Shown here one piece after another: positions 7,771-17,789 of a stretch of DNA of 64,000 nt; positions within the stretch are counted from its first letter, which is position 1; every line of letters begins with the position of its first letter. The notes beneath the pieces are model-generated. The model saw nothing but the letters and a program-made list of their open reading frames with translations. It made no database searches and was not told the origin of the DNA. Position numbers and translations under genes: made by a program. This stretch comes from Arthrobacter agilis (GTDB taxonomy: Bacteria > Actinomycetota > Actinomycetes > Actinomycetales > Micrococcaceae). The stretch covers positions 1 through 64,000 of the forward strand of contig NZ_NFSC01000028.1 in the NCBI RefSeq assembly GCF_002157505.1, written 5' to 3'.

Positions 7771-9336
7771 CTATGGTGCCACGCGCCGATCCGGGCCGCT
7801 CAACAATCGGGCGAGGAAATCCTCGGCATCGGCTGCCACGTCGAACAACTCCTCGGTGAGCATCGCCGTGCCCCGAAGCGGCTCGCGCGTCTGCACCCGC
7901 TGGAGGCGCCGTTCCCCCGCCAGCTCGAAGATGAGGGAGTCCCAGCTCGCCCCGACGACCTCGGCCGGGTACTCCGAGATGCAGCGGCCGCGGAAGTACG
8001 CCCTGGTGTCGCGCGGCGGCTCGACGGCGGCGCGGGCGACATCCTCGGGCTGCACGAGCAGTTCGACGTCGCCCCGGCGTGCCAGGCGCTGGTAGATGCC
8101 CTTCTCGGGCCGGAGGTCGGCGTACTGCAGGTCCACGAGGGCCAGCCGCGGGTTCGTCCAGGCGAGGCCGTCCCGCGCCCGGTACGCCTCGAGCACCTTC
8201 AGCTTGGCGATCCAGTCCACCTGGCGGGATGCCTCCATCGGATCACGCCGCAGGGCCTCCAGCAGCGCCTGCCACCGGTCGACGACGTCGCGCGTCTGCT
8301 CGTCGGCGCCGGGTGGAACGGCGTCGAGTACCGCTTCGCAGTACAGTTCCTGCAGCTCGAGCCCGGTGATGCTGCGGCCGTCCGCCAGCCGGACGGCAGC
8401 CTTCAGCGTGGGGTCGTGGCTGATGGTCCGCAGCGCCTGGACCGGGTCCTCCAGCGCGGGAGCCGGCGCGAGGCCCTGCTCGACCAGCGCGAGGACGAGG
8501 GACGTCGTACCCAGCTTGAGGTAGTTGGACACCTCGTTCAGGTTGGCGTCACCGATGATGACGTGCAGCCGCCGGTATTTCTCCGCCACCGCGTGCGGCT
8601 CGTCGCGCGTGTTGATGATGGGCCTGCGGACGGTCGTCTCCAGGCCGATCTCGTTCTCGAAGAAGTCCGCCCGTTGGCTGATCTGGAAGCCGGGCTCCTG
8701 GTTCAGCGGGCCCTTGCCGACGCGTCCCGCGCCGCAGATGACCTGGCGGGAGACGAAAAAGGGAATCAGGGCTTCGGCGAGCTTCGAGAACGGGACGCTC
8801 CGGGGTACGAGGTAGTTCTCGTGCGACCCGTAGGAGACGCTCTTGTTGTCCGTGTTGTTCTTGTACAGGATCACGGGCGAGAAGCCCGGAGTGGTTCCGA
8901 TCCGTTCCATCGCCGCGACGGCCACGTGGTCCCCCGCCCGGTCCCAGAGGACGGCGTCGAGCGGATTCGTCACCTCGGGTGATGAGTATTCGGGGTGGGC
9001 ATGGTCGACGTACAGCCGCGCCCCGTTGTTCAGCACGAGGTTCATGAGCACGGCCGCCTCGGCGGGCTCGCCCCGTTCGAGGGCGATCTGCTCGGCGGTG
9101 AGCTCCGGCGGCTCGTCGGTCAGCTGGCTCGGATGCGCGCTGGCCCGGTCCATGCGGAACCCGCGGGCGTCCGTCAGCGGAGTCTCGTCCGTGTAGTCCC
9201 AGCGGGTCCCGGCGAGGTTGCCGAGCCCTTCCCGCAGGGTGGCCGCGTAGGCGTTGACCACCTGGGAGGACAGCAGCGTCGGATTGGCCGAGGGCAGGGC
9301 GGGTGCGATGATGCCGTACTCCGTCTCCGTCCCCAT
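7771..9336 (-). CDS. dop: Pup deamidase/depupylase Dop
   Basis: Dop converts the C-terminal Gln of Pup to Glu and also removes Pup from substrates. It is a PafA paralogue: MGTETEYGIIAPA at the start, [34 protein letters not shown] and [16 protein letters not shown]. With the start at ATG 9336 it has 521 residues, close to the family. The frame stays open to a GTG at 9417 that overlaps the arc stop as GTGA; that start would add 27 Arg/Gly-rich residues not seen in other Dop proteins but would give classical coupling. A GTG at 9339 is a third option. Upstream of arc and downstream of pup, its place in the operon is standard. Confidence 0.95.
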   Translation of the reverse strand: MGTETEYGIIAPALPSANPTLLSSQVVNAYAATLREGLGNLAGTRWDYTDETPLTDARGFRMDRASAHPSQLTDEPPELTAEQIALERGEPAEAAVLMNLVLNNGARLYVDHAHPEYSSPEVTNPLDAVLWDRAGDHVAVAAMERIGTTPGFSPVILYKNNTDNKSVSYGSHENYLVPRSVPFSKLAEALIPFFVSRQVICGAGRVGKGPLNQEPGFQISQRADFFENEIGLETTVRRPIINTRDEPHAVAEKYRRLHVIIGDANLNEVSNYLKLGTTSLVLALVEQGLAPAPALEDPVQALRTISHDPTLKAAVRLADGRSITGLELQELYCEAVLDAVPPGADEQTRDVVDRWQALLEALRRDPMEASRQVDWIAKLKVLEAYRARDGLAWTNPRLALVDLQYADLRPEKGIYQRLARRGDVELLVQPEDVARAAVEPPRDTRAYFRGRCISEYPAEVVGASWDSLIFELAGERRLQRVQTREPLRGTAMLTEELFDVAADAEDFLARLLSGPDRRVAP

Positions 9337-9413
9337 CACCCGGTGGACCGAGACCCCCTCGCCGACCGGCGGCGATGCGCCCCGCCGACCGGCCCGTCGT
9401 CCCCCCGTATCAA

Positions 9414-11171
9414 TCACAGATACTGGCCCGTATTCGCCGTCGTCTCGATCGACTTGCCCGGCTCCTGGCCGGCCTTGCCCTGGACGATCGTCCGGATGTA
9501 CGTGATGCGCTCGCCCTTCTTGCCGGAGATGCGCGCCCAGTCGTCGGGGTTCGTGGTGTTCGGCATGTCCTCGTGTTCGCGGAACTCGTCCACCACGGCC
9601 CGCATCAGGTGCTCGATGCGCAGGCCCTTGCTGCCGTCGAGGAGGAGGTCCTTGATGGCGTACTTCTTCGCGCGGTCCACGACATTCTGGATCACCGCGC
9701 CGGAGTTGAAGTCCTTGAAGTACAGCATCTCGGTGTCCCCGTTGGCGTACGTCACCTCGAGGTACTCGTTCCGCTTGTCCGTGGAGTACATCTGCTCGAC
9801 CGTGCGGCGGATCATCTCCGCGATCGTGGTCTGCGGGTCGTTGCCGTTCTCCGCGAGGTCGTCCGCGTGCAGCGGCAGGTTGGGGGTGATGTACTTGGCG
9901 AAGATCTCGGCGGCGCCCTCGGCGTCGGGCCTCTGGATCTTGATCTTCACATCCAGCCGGCCGGGTCGGAGGATGGCGGGATCGATCATGTCCTCACGGT
10001 TCGAGGCACCGATGACGATCACGTTCTCGAGCTTCTCGACGCCGTCGATCTCGCTGAGCAGCTGGGGCACGATGGTGGTCTCGACGTCGGACGAGACACC
10101 GGTACCGCGGGTGCGGAACAGGGAATCCATCTCGTCGAAGAACACGACGACGGGGCTGCCGTCCGATGCCTTCTCGCGGGCGCGCGCGAAGATGAGCCGG
10201 ATGTGGCGCTCCGTCTCGCCCACGTACTTGTCCAGCAGCTCCGGGCCCTTGATGTTCAGGAAGTAGCTGCGGATCTGCTCGACGCCGGCCCTTTCCGCAG
10301 CCCTGGCGGCGAGGCTGTTGGCCACGGCCTTCGCGATCAGGGTCTTGCCGCACCCGGGCGGGCCGTACAGGAGGATGCCCTTGGGCGGCTTGAGGCCGTG
10401 CTCACGGTAGAGGTCCGGGTGCAGGAACGGCAGTTCGACGGCATCGCGGATCTGCTCGATCTGCGGGCCGAGTCCGCCGATGTCGCCGTAGGCGATGTCC
10501 GGGACTTCCTCGAGCACGAGGTTCTCGACCTCGCTCCGCGGTACCTTCTCGAGGCCGTACCCCGACTTGGTGTCGACGGCGAGTGCGTCGCCGACGCGGA
10601 TCTTCTCCGTCTGCAGCGGACCGCTGAGCCGGATGACGCGCTCGTCATCCGTCCGGCCGACGACGAGCGCGCGGTCCGCGCCCAGCAGTTCCTTGACGGT
10701 GACGATCTCCCCCGCCCGCTCGAAGCCGAGCGCCGCCACGATGGTCAGCGATTCGTTCAGCAGGACTTCCTGCCCGGGGGCGAGCTGCCGCACGCTGATG
10801 AGGGGGCTGACCGTCACGCGGAGCTTCCTGCCCGACTGCAGGATGTCCGCCGTGTCCTGGACCGTCGCCTCGGTGGTGGTTCCCGGCTCGGCAGGACGCC
10901 GAGGATTCACCTGCATCACGGTGGCGAAGCTGAACGGGGCCGCGCCCTCCTTCTCGAGGGCGGCCTTCAGCCGGACGATCTCCGTCCGCGCCGCCTCCAG
11001 CGCGGCGACGAGCTTCCCGTTGTTCTGTGTCGCCGAGGCGAGCTGACGGTCGATGTGGCGCAGTTTGTCCCGGAGGACGTTGAGTTGGCGCTGAGTGACC
11101 GAATTGTCGACGGGAGGCGGGGTTCCGCCACGCGGATCAGCGGCAGGAGCGTTGTCTTCGGAATTCGGCAT
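9414..11171 (-). CDS. arc: proteasome-associated AAA ATPase ARC/Mpa
   Basis: ARC is the hexameric ATPase that recognises Pup, unfolds the tagged protein and threads it into the 20S core. The 585-residue chain has an N-terminal coiled coil (about residues 25-75, [20 protein letters not shown]), tandem OB domains, and one AAA module with Walker [17 protein letters not shown] and Walker [13 protein letters not shown]. It ends GQYL, the C-terminal docking motif (penultimate Tyr) that opens the proteasome gate. The start is ATG at 11171 behind GAAAGTGG. It is the first gene of the proteasome operon; a 232-base gap separates it from trmI. Confidence 0.97.
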   Translation of the reverse strand: MPNSEDNAPAADPRGGTPPPVDNSVTQRQLNVLRDKLRHIDRQLASATQNNGKLVAALEAARTEIVRLKAALEKEGAAPFSFATVMQVNPRRPAEPGTTTEATVQDTADILQSGRKLRVTVSPLISVRQLAPGQEVLLNESLTIVAALGFERAGEIVTVKELLGADRALVVGRTDDERVIRLSGPLQTEKIRVGDALAVDTKSGYGLEKVPRSEVENLVLEEVPDIAYGDIGGLGPQIEQIRDAVELPFLHPDLYREHGLKPPKGILLYGPPGCGKTLIAKAVANSLAARAAERAGVEQIRSYFLNIKGPELLDKYVGETERHIRLIFARAREKASDGSPVVVFFDEMDSLFRTRGTGVSSDVETTIVPQLLSEIDGVEKLENVIVIGASNREDMIDPAILRPGRLDVKIKIQRPDAEGAAEIFAKYITPNLPLHADDLAENGNDPQTTIAEMIRRTVEQMYSTDKRNEYLEVTYANGDTEMLYFKDFNSGAVIQNVVDRAKKYAIKDLLLDGSKGLRIEHLMRAVVDEFREHEDMPNTTNPDDWARISGKKGERITYIRTIVQGKAGQEPGKSIETTANTGQYL

Positions 11172-11403
11172 TTCGGTTCGCCACTTTCGGTTCGACCTTC
11201 AGCTGTCTTTCGACCTTAGCGCAGACGCCGGTCCCCGGTGAGTACTGTTAACAACGTGGACGGTTAACTATCCGCACAACTCCCCGCCCTCGTGACGCCG
11301 AACGCTCCGCGGGCCACTCCCGGACTCCGATGCCGGGTCCCTGACGTGGTCGTGGCCGGCCTGATCCCGGCCTTCCGGCTGAATCCTCCTGCCCGGTCCC
11401 TGC
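11172..11403 (-). promoter_or_regulatory. probable promoter region of the proteasome operon
   Basis: This 232-base gene-free stretch between trmI (stop at 11404) and arc (start at 11171) should hold the promoter of arc-dop-pup-prcB-prcA-pafA. The only regular element I see is GTTAAC at 11247-11252 and again at 11263-11268, two self-complementary hexamers 16 bases apart. On the minus strand a TAAGGT (-10 like) lies about 40 bases from the start, without a good -35. No sigma-factor assignment is safe from sequence alone. Confidence 0.35.
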
Positions 11404-12477
11404 CTACTCGACCGTTCCCCCGTCCGCGATCGCGTCGCGACGTGCCTGCGCTTCCTCCGGCGGCAGGGATCCCCGCTGGATCGTCGACGCTGCGTCCCGC
11501 GCCACCCGGCGCAGCCGCTTGTCGGAGACGTCGCGCTCACCCACGGCCTGAGGCGTCCAGGCGTTGAGGTCCTCCTCGCTGAACCCGGTCTTCGACGGCC
11601 TGCGCTTCGGAGTGAAACCCGTAGCGCCCTCGGCCAGCCTGCGGGTGGTGAGGAGGAAACCGGTGTGGGCGACCATGCGGTGGTCAGGACGGACGGCGAG
11701 GCCCTCGAGGTGCCAGCCGCGCACCATCGACTCCCAGCCCTCGGGTTCCGTGAAGCGCCCGTCGGCGCGGATCGCCTCGGCAGTGCGCGACAGCTGTGTC
11801 ACCGTGGCGACATAGCTGATCCAGACGCCGCCCGCGGCGAGGACGGTGGCGACGGCGTCGAGGCACTCCCAGGGCGCGAGCATGTCGAGGACCACGCGGT
11901 CCACCGAGCCTGGTTCCTCGTGCTCCACGACCTGCTCCTGGAAGTCGCCGAGCGTGATCTGCCAGGCCGGGTGGGGCCCGCCGAAGATCGTCTCGACGTT
12001 CCCCCGGGCGATGTCGGCGAATTCCTCGCGGCGCTCGAACGAGTGGAGATAGCCGGAGTCGCCGACCGCCCGCAGGAGCGAGATGGAGAGCGCCCCCGAA
12101 CCGACACCTGCCTCGACGACGCGCGCTCCCGGATAGATGTCGGCCATCGTCACGATCTGGCCCGCGTCCTTCGGGTACACGACGGCCGCGCCGCGGGGCA
12201 TGGACAGCACGAAGTCCGACATCAGCGGCCGCAGCGCCTGGTACAGCTGGCCGGTGGTGTTCTCGAGGATGGTTCCCTCGGTGGCACCGATGAGGGCGTC
12301 GTGCATCAGGAAGCCCTTGTGGGTGTGGAAGGCGCCGCCCGGCGTGAGGGTGATGGTGTTCATCCGGCCCTTCTCGTCGGTCAGCTGGACGCGCTCGCCG
12401 GCGCGGAACGGGCCGCGACGTGCCGCCGCGCCGTGGGGGCTCGCGGGCGCTTCGGGGGTGGTCTGGGTGGTACTCAT
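11404..12477 (-). CDS. trmI: tRNA (adenine-58-N1)-methyltransferase TrmI
   Basis: TrmI makes m1A58 in the T-loop of tRNAs with S-adenosylmethionine. The 357-residue protein starts MSTTQTTPEAPASPHG, a short disordered lead, then RAGERVQLTDEKGRMNTITL (family N-terminal domain), YPKDAGQIVTMADIYPGARV, the SAM-binding glycine loop VVEAGVGSGALSISLLRA, and VLDMLAPWECL. The start ATG at 12477 has an AAGGACG ribosome site. In actinobacteria trmI regularly lies beside arc, as here. The leader directly upstream contains a 12-base tandem repeat (12517-12552). Confidence 0.95.
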   Translation of the reverse strand: MSTTQTTPEAPASPHGAAARRGPFRAGERVQLTDEKGRMNTITLTPGGAFHTHKGFLMHDALIGATEGTILENTTGQLYQALRPLMSDFVLSMPRGAAVVYPKDAGQIVTMADIYPGARVVEAGVGSGALSISLLRAVGDSGYLHSFERREEFADIARGNVETIFGGPHPAWQITLGDFQEQVVEHEEPGSVDRVVLDMLAPWECLDAVATVLAAGGVWISYVATVTQLSRTAEAIRADGRFTEPEGWESMVRGWHLEGLAVRPDHRMVAHTGFLLTTRRLAEGATGFTPKRRPSKTGFSEEDLNAWTPQAVGERDVSDKRLRRVARDAASTIQRGSLPPEEAQARRDAIADGGTVE

Positions 12478-12516
12478 GGTTCGTCCTTCGGCGGCCGGCG
12501 GAACCGGCATCGTTGT

Positions 12517-12552
12517 GGCAGTGGATCTGGCAGTGGATCTGGCAGTGGATCT
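12517..12552. repeat. three perfect copies of a 12-base tandem repeat in the trmI leader
   Basis: GGCAGTGGATCT occurs three times head to tail (12517-12528, 12529-12540, 12541-12552). The array is in the 146-base gap between the site-2-type protease gene and trmI, 39 bases upstream of the trmI start on the minus strand. It codes for nothing I can support. Confidence 0.9.
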
Positions 12553-12623
12553 GGCTGGGAATGAGGCGGGAGGACCGGCGGGGTTCGGGGCAGGCACGCG
12601 CCGCCGCCGGCAGGGATGCGGAA

Positions 12624-13778
12624 CTAGGGACCGGGTGTGGCCCTGCCGGTGATGGCCTGAACGACGGCCCGCTGCTGCAGGACGCCCGTCACGGCACCCT
12701 GGAGGTTGATGACGGCGTACTCGTTCCCCTCGAGCCGGGCGAGGAACTGCAGGAGTTCCTGGCCCTCGGCCGACTCCGGGACGTAGGCGCCGGCGGCCAG
12801 CCGGCGTGCTGCGGCGTTGACCGCCGTCGTCGCGGCCACGTCGTCGGGGACGGCGAGCAGCGCGGTCTCGTCGACGACGGCCTCGGGCTGGCCGGAGGGT
12901 CCGGTCAGGACGACGGCGGCTCCGGGGTTGTCGCGCAGGAGCCGGCGGGCGGCGAGGACGGTGGTGCCTGCGGGGACCCCCAGGGCGCGCTGCTGCAGCC
13001 GGCCGGCGCTGATCGCGGGGAGGCGCAGGCGCATGCGCGCGTTCTCGATGGCGGCCGTGGCGCCCATCCACAGGGACGCGCCCATGACGACGGTGAGAAC
13101 GATGACCAGGAGGTCCGGGCCGCGCCCCTGCAGCAGCTGGACGCCGACCACCGAAGCGAGCAGGAGGAGGACGATGATGCGTCCGGCCCAGCCGGCTGCC
13201 ACCGTACCCTTCTCCTGGCTGCCGGTCGCCTTCCAGACCGCACTCTCGACGAGCCGCCCGCCGTCCAGCGGCAGGCCCGGCAGCACGTTGAACAGTGCGA
13301 CGAGGAGGTTGGCCCAGACCAGGATGGTAGCGAGCAGATAGGACACCGACCCGGGCGTGAGGGCCTGCAGGATGAGCCACCCGAGGCCCGCCAGCACGAA
13401 GTTCGCCGCGGGCCCGGCGAGGGCGACGGCGAGGGACCGCCCCGGCGAGGCGTTGAAGCTTGCGAACTGCGTGTGGCCGCCCCACAGGTTCAGGACGATC
13501 CGTGTGGTCGGCCAGCCGAAGGCACGCGCGGTGAGGGCATGGGCCAGTTCGTGGATGAGCACGGACACGGCGAGGAGCAGGGCGTAGCCGAGAGCGACGG
13601 CGTAGGCGCCTGCACCGATGCCCGGGAACGCCCCCGAGACGCGCGGCCCGAACACGAGCACGATGAAGGCCGTGATGACGAACCAGGACCATGCGAGGAC
13701 GACGGGGATGCCGGCGAGCCGGCCGAGCGACAGCCCTGGGCTCCCCTGCGTCCGGACCGGTTGCCGGCCGCTACTCAT
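12624..13778 (-). CDS. site-2 protease family intramembrane metallopeptidase (M50) with C-terminal CBS-like domain
   Basis: A 384-residue polytopic membrane protease. After MSSGRQPVRTQGSPGLSLGR it has several membrane helices; the zinc motif HELAH is in SVLIHELAHALTARAFG and the second ligand is in NVLPGLPLDGGRLVESAVW (the LDG motif). The C-terminal third (about residues 245-384) is soluble and CBS-like (TTVLAARRLLRDNPGAAVVL; EGNEYAVINLQGAVTGVLQQ), which in relatives binds adenine nucleotides. Family members cleave membrane-anchored regulators; the substrate here is unknown. The start ATG at 13778 overlaps the HAD gene stop by 8 bases, so the two are cotranscribed. Confidence 0.92.
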   Translation of the reverse strand: MSSGRQPVRTQGSPGLSLGRLAGIPVVLAWSWFVITAFIVLVFGPRVSGAFPGIGAGAYAVALGYALLLAVSVLIHELAHALTARAFGWPTTRIVLNLWGGHTQFASFNASPGRSLAVALAGPAANFVLAGLGWLILQALTPGSVSYLLATILVWANLLVALFNVLPGLPLDGGRLVESAVWKATGSQEKGTVAAGWAGRIIVLLLLASVVGVQLLQGRGPDLLVIVLTVVMGASLWMGATAAIENARMRLRLPAISAGRLQQRALGVPAGTTVLAARRLLRDNPGAAVVLTGPSGQPEAVVDETALLAVPDDVAATTAVNAAARRLAAGAYVPESAEGQELLQFLARLEGNEYAVINLQGAVTGVLQQRAVVQAITGRATPGP

Positions 13779-14538
13779 GCCGGTCCTCGCCCGTCTCCTC
13801 CGGCAGGAGCGCCGCGAGATCGGCGGGCGTCCGGCCCTCCAGGGTGTCCCAGTCGGTGCGGCGCTCATCGGGCGGCAGGGGGACGAAGTGGGGAACGGCG
13901 AGCGTGACGAGTCCGGCGGCGAGGGCCGAGGTGACACCCGGCAGGGAGTCCTCGATGGCGACGACCCGGTCCTTACGGAGCCCGGGGTGATCGGCTGCCA
14001 GCAGGTCGAAGCCCAGCTGGTAGGCCTCCGGATCCGGCTTGCCGGCGCTCACGCGGTCACCGGTGACGAGGTGGGAGAAGGTGCCGTCGGGCAGCTGCGC
14101 GGCGATCTCGCCGGCGAGGAGGCTCTCGGACATCGTGACCATGGCGCACGGGACACCTTCCGCACGCAGGGCCGAGAGCAGTTCACGCGCGCCCGGGCGC
14201 CACGGTACGGCGGTCCGCACGTCCGCCGCGACGCGGTCCGTCAGGTGCTCGATGATGCTGCGGATGTCCAGTGCGACGCCGGCCCGCTGGAGCTCGCCGG
14301 CGGAGTACTCGAGGGCCTGGCCGACGAGGGTGGTCGCCTGTTCGGTGGTCCAGGTCCCGCCGTAGGACTCGACCAGTTCCTTCTCCGCCCTGATCCAGTA
14401 CGGCTCCGTGTCGACGATCGTCCCGTCCATGTCCCACAGCACGCCCTGCAGTCCCCGAAGGTCCCCGTACCGTGCGGAGCCGGTCCGCTGGATCTCGGTC
14501 GGACGGGTTCGAACGCTGCCGGTGAGGTGGTTTGCCAT
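13771..14538 (-). CDS. HAD-superfamily phosphatase (beta-phosphoglucomutase/GS1-like)
   Basis: A 255-residue HAD hydrolase. Motif I is VLWDMDGTIVDTEPYW (nucleophile Asp in DMDGT), a helical cap follows (IRAEKELVESYGGTW to RPGARELLSAL), motif II is AMVTMSES, the lysine is in SAGKPDPEAY and motif IV is VVAIEDSLPGVTSALAAG. The C1-cap form with KPDPE resembles sugar-phosphate phosphatases, but the substrate cannot be read from sequence. It is the first gene of a pair with the M50 protease, whose start it overlaps. Confidence 0.9.
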   Translation of the reverse strand: MANHLTGSVRTRPTEIQRTGSARYGDLRGLQGVLWDMDGTIVDTEPYWIRAEKELVESYGGTWTTEQATTLVGQALEYSAGELQRAGVALDIRSIIEHLTDRVAADVRTAVPWRPGARELLSALRAEGVPCAMVTMSESLLAGEIAAQLPDGTFSHLVTGDRVSAGKPDPEAYQLGFDLLAADHPGLRKDRVVAIEDSLPGVTSALAAGLVTLAVPHFVPLPPDERRTDWDTLEGRTPADLAALLPEETGEDRHE

Positions 14539-14643
14539 GCCTTCAAGTCTACGGTGACCCCTCGACGGACCCGCACGTCAGCTCTGCGCGTAGCGGCGGA
14601 ACCCCGCCTGACATGGTCGCGCGCAGGGGTTTAGGGTGAGACG

Positions 14644-15534
14644 GTGGACAGCTTCGAAGAGAACCAGCCGACGGGCGTACAGGACCTTTTCCAGGATGCC
14701 GGCGAGCCCGAGCGCCGTATCACCATCATGCTCGCGGCCTTCGAGGGCTGGAACGACGCCGGGGAAGCGGCCAGCGACGGACTGAAGTACATGGGCCGGT
14801 ACTTCGGCAGTGAGCGCATCTCGACCATCGACGCCGACGAGTTCTACGACTTCCAGTTCACCCGGCCCATGATCAAGCGGAACTCCTCGGGCCAGCGGCG
14901 CATCAAGTGGCCCAACACGCGCATCAGCAAGGCGGTCGTCCCGGATTCCAATGTCGACCTGATCCTCGTCAACGGGGTCGAACCCTCCTACAAGTGGCGC
15001 GCGTACACCGCCGAGCTCGTCGCCCTGGCGAAGGAGCTCAGCGTCGACTGCATCGTCCTGGTCGGGGCACTGCTGGCCGATGTCCCGCATTCGCGCCCCA
15101 TCCCCGTCACGGTCACCTCCGACGACGACCTCGTGCGGGAGAGCCTGGACGTCGAGCCGTCGACGTACGAGGGCCCGATCGGCATCGTCGGCGTGCTGGC
15201 CGAGATGGGCCTGCTCGCCGATATCCCCACGATGTCCCTCTGGGCCGCTGTACCCCACTACGTCGGCCAGTCGCCGTCGCCGAAGGCCCAGCTGGCCCTC
15301 CTGAACAAGCTCGAGGAGATCCTGCAGATCACGGTGGACACCCACGTGCTGACCGAGGAATCGGAGGCCTGGGAACGGGGAGTGGACGAGCTGGCCACGG
15401 AGGACCCCGAGGTAGCCGCCTACGTGCGCCAGCTGGAGGAAGCCAAGGACACCGTGGACCTCCCGGAGGCGAGCGGCGAATCGATCGCCCGCGAGTTCGA
15501 GCGCTACCTCAAGAAGCGCCGCCGGGAACAGTAG
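14644..15534 (+). CDS. PAC2 family protein (proteasome-assembly-chaperone-like fold)
   Basis: A 296-residue member of the PAC2 family, named for eukaryotic proteasome assembly chaperone 2; the bacterial role is undefined. Family features seen are ITIMLAAFEGWNDAGEAAS near the start, DEFYDFQFTRPM, the ILVNGVEPSYKWRAY strand and GALLADVPHSRPIPVT. It starts at GTG 14644 and runs opposite to its left neighbour, the HAD gene, over a 105-base divergent gap. Its right neighbour mshC is convergent. PAC2 genes near mshC recur in actinobacteria. Whether it touches the bacterial proteasome is untested; the proteasome operon is only 3.4 kb away. Confidence 0.9.
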   Translation: MDSFEENQPTGVQDLFQDAGEPERRITIMLAAFEGWNDAGEAASDGLKYMGRYFGSERISTIDADEFYDFQFTRPMIKRNSSGQRRIKWPNTRISKAVVPDSNVDLILVNGVEPSYKWRAYTAELVALAKELSVDCIVLVGALLADVPHSRPIPVTVTSDDDLVRESLDVEPSTYEGPIGIVGVLAEMGLLADIPTMSLWAAVPHYVGQSPSPKAQLALLNKLEEILQITVDTHVLTEESEAWERGVDELATEDPEVAAYVRQLEEAKDTVDLPEASGESIAREFERYLKKRRREQ

Positions 15535-15617
15535 GCCGGCCGGACGCGGGCGGGGACACCTGGTTCGGAGCGTTCTGCTTCGGGGAGCGCGCCCCTGCCC
15601 GGGACCCCTCCGGTTTC

Positions 15618-16892
15618 TTAGAGGCGGACGCCGAGCAGGGCGTCGAGAACGTCGACCAGTCCCTGCCGGTCCGCCCCGCCCGGCGCGTGTCCGGGGACTC
15701 CCGCCGCCCATGCGTCCACCGCGGTGAGGGCGGACGGCGCATCGAGGTCGTTCGCCAGGTGTCCACGGATGACCTCGCGCAGCGCGGCGACGTCGGCACC
15801 CGTCGCGGCGTCGGCGGCTGCGCGCCAGGCTGCGAGGCGGGTGACGCCCTCGTGCAGCACGGAATCGGTCCAGGACCAGTCCGAGCGATAGTGGTGCGCG
15901 AGGATGGCCAGGCGGATTGCTGCAGGATCGACGCCGGCCTGGCGCAGCTTCGACACGAGGACCAGGTTCCCCCGGGACTTGCTCATCTTCCCGCCGTCGT
16001 ACCCGACCATCCCGGCGTGCGCATAGTGCCGGGCCAGTGGGGTGCCGCTGGTCGCCCAGGCGTGGGAAGCGCTCATCTCGTGGTGGGGGAACACGAGGTC
16101 CGAGCCGCCGCCCTGCACGGTGAAGGGGGCAGGAAGGAACCGCTGGGCGATGATGGCGCATTCGATGTGCCAGCCCGGCCGTCCGTCGCCGAGGGCGCCT
16201 CCGGACCAGCTCGGCTCCCCCGCGCGTGCCATGCGCCAGAGGAGCGGATCGAGCGCGTTGCGCTTGTGCGGACGCTGCGGGTCCCCGCCGCGTTCCGCCG
16301 ACAGCTCGAGCATCGTCCCGGCGTCGAGGTGCGAGACCTGGCCGAGGAACCAGCGAGCGGGGTCGTGCTCATCGAGCGAGGCTGCGGCGTCGAGGGAGAA
16401 GTAGACGTCGCCGTCGGGCTCTCCGTCCTCCCCGGGCACGGCGTAGGCGAGCCCACGGCCCACCAGCTCCTCGACCGCCGGGACGATCCAGTCGATCGCC
16501 TCGACAGCGCCGACGTAGTGGTCCGGGGGCAGGACGTTCAGTGCTTCCATGTCCTCGCGGAACAGGGCGATCTGGTCGGCAGCGAGATCCTGCCAGTCGA
16601 CGCCGGTGGCCGTGGCACGCTCGAGCAGGGGATCGTCGACGTCGGTCACGTTCTGGACGTAGGACACCACTGCTCCGGCGTCGCGCCATGTGCGGTTGAG
16701 GAGGTCGAAGGCGACGTAGGTGGACGCATGGCCGAGATGGGTCGCGTCGTAGGGGGTGATGCCGCAGACGTAGAGACTGTGCTCAGACTGCTGCCCGAGT
16801 GGCGCCAGCTGCTGGAGGGCGGTGTCGAAGAGGCTGATGCCCGACTGGGTGCCGTCGAGTTCTGGGACAGGAGTCGAATTCCACGCAATCAC
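15618..16892 (-). CDS. mshC: L-cysteine:1D-myo-inositol 2-amino-2-deoxy-alpha-D-glucopyranoside ligase MshC
   Basis: MshC adds cysteine to GlcN-Ins in mycothiol synthesis, the main thiol of actinobacteria. It is a cysteinyl-tRNA-synthetase paralogue: [20 protein letters not shown] holds the zinc Cys and the HIGH-like motif (HLGH), [13 protein letters not shown] and [13 protein letters not shown] form the active site, and [12 protein letters not shown] is the KMSKS motif. The anticodon-binding part of a true synthetase is missing: 424 residues, the right length for MshC. The start is GTG at 16892 behind AAGGTAG, 23 bases after uppP, so uppP-mshC is probably one transcript. Confidence 0.96.
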   Translation of the reverse strand: MIAWNSTPVPELDGTQSGISLFDTALQQLAPLGQQSEHSLYVCGITPYDATHLGHASTYVAFDLLNRTWRDAGAVVSYVQNVTDVDDPLLERATATGVDWQDLAADQIALFREDMEALNVLPPDHYVGAVEAIDWIVPAVEELVGRGLAYAVPGEDGEPDGDVYFSLDAAASLDEHDPARWFLGQVSHLDAGTMLELSAERGGDPQRPHKRNALDPLLWRMARAGEPSWSGGALGDGRPGWHIECAIIAQRFLPAPFTVQGGGSDLVFPHHEMSASHAWATSGTPLARHYAHAGMVGYDGGKMSKSRGNLVLVSKLRQAGVDPAAIRLAILAHHYRSDWSWTDSVLHEGVTRLAAWRAAADAATGADVAALREVIRGHLANDLDAPSALTAVDAWAAGVPGHAPGGADRQGLVDVLDALLGVRL

Positions 16893-16915
16893 ACGTTCTA
16901 CCTTACGGCCCGGCG

Positions 16916-17740
16916 TCAGGCGCTGATGACGCCGAAGCCGAGCAGCACGTAGAGGGCCAGACCGAGCAGGATGCGGTACCAGACGAAGAGGCCGTACCCG
17001 CGGGTGGTGACGAACTTGAGGAACCACCCGATGATCGCGAACCCGACCACGAAGGCGACCACAGTGGCCAGCGCCGTCTCGGGCAGGGCGTAGGGACCGG
17101 TCTCGTCGTAGCTCTTGGCGAGCTGGAACACGCCGCTGCCGAACACCGCGGGGATGGCGAGCAGGAACGAATAGCGCGCGGCCGCCTCGCGGGTGTACCC
17201 CATGAGCAGGCCCGCGGTGATCGTGCCGCCGGACCGCGACACGCCCGGGATCAAGGCCAATGCCTGCGCGAGTCCGTACAGGATGCCGTGCGGGTAGGTC
17301 AGGCTCGGGAGCTCGCGTTCCTGCCGGCCCACGTGGTCGGCGACGGCGAGGATGAGGCCGAAGACGATCAGCATGGTGGCCACGATCCACAGGCTCCGGA
17401 ACGTGCTCTCGATCTGGTCCTGGAACAGCAGCCCGAGCAGGACGATCGGCACGCTGCCGAGGATGACCAGCCAGCCCATGCGGACATCCGGGTCGTTCCG
17501 GGGCACCGTGCCCCGCAGGGCGCCGAACCAGGCCCGGACGATCCGCACGATGTCCCGCCAGAAGAACACGACGACGGCGGTCTCCGTACCGAGCTGCGTG
17601 ATGGCGGTGAAGGCCGCCCCCGGATCCTGCGCGTTCGGCAGGAGCTCTCCCACGATGCGCAGGTGTGCGCTCGATGAAATGGGTAGGAACTCGGTAAGGC
17701 CCTGGATGAACCCCAGGATGGCTGCTTCTATCCAATTCAC
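16916..17740 (-). CDS. uppP: undecaprenyl-diphosphate phosphatase UppP/BacA
   Basis: UppP dephosphorylates undecaprenyl diphosphate on the membrane, recycling the lipid carrier for peptidoglycan; excess gives bacitracin resistance. The 274-residue polytopic protein shows both catalytic motifs: [16 protein letters not shown] near the N-terminus and [18 protein letters not shown] in the middle. About eight hydrophobic segments cover the rest. It starts at ATG 17740, divergent from the aldo/keto reductase gene, and is followed after 23 bases by mshC. Confidence 0.96.
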   Translation of the reverse strand: MNWIEAAILGFIQGLTEFLPISSSAHLRIVGELLPNAQDPGAAFTAITQLGTETAVVVFFWRDIVRIVRAWFGALRGTVPRNDPDVRMGWLVILGSVPIVLLGLLFQDQIESTFRSLWIVATMLIVFGLILAVADHVGRQERELPSLTYPHGILYGLAQALALIPGVSRSGGTITAGLLMGYTREAAARYSFLLAIPAVFGSGVFQLAKSYDETGPYALPETALATVVAFVVGFAIIGWFLKFVTTRGYGLFVWYRILLGLALYVLLGFGVISA

Positions 17741-17789
17741 GCTTATGACCCTAAGGCATGCGGCTGGGGACAGGCTTTAGGCTTGCTCC

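Noticed and set aside
5857..8982. A 1041-codon plus-strand frame antisense to dop, pup, prcB, prcA and pafA
   Set aside because: It is a mirror of high-GC coding DNA on the other strand, where all five genes are unmistakable. It has no domain-like segments and no ribosome site.
11247..11268. Paired GTTAAC sites as a defined operator of the proteasome operon
   Set aside because: GTTAAC is self-complementary and short; a pair can occur by chance. I keep it only as a note on the promoter region.
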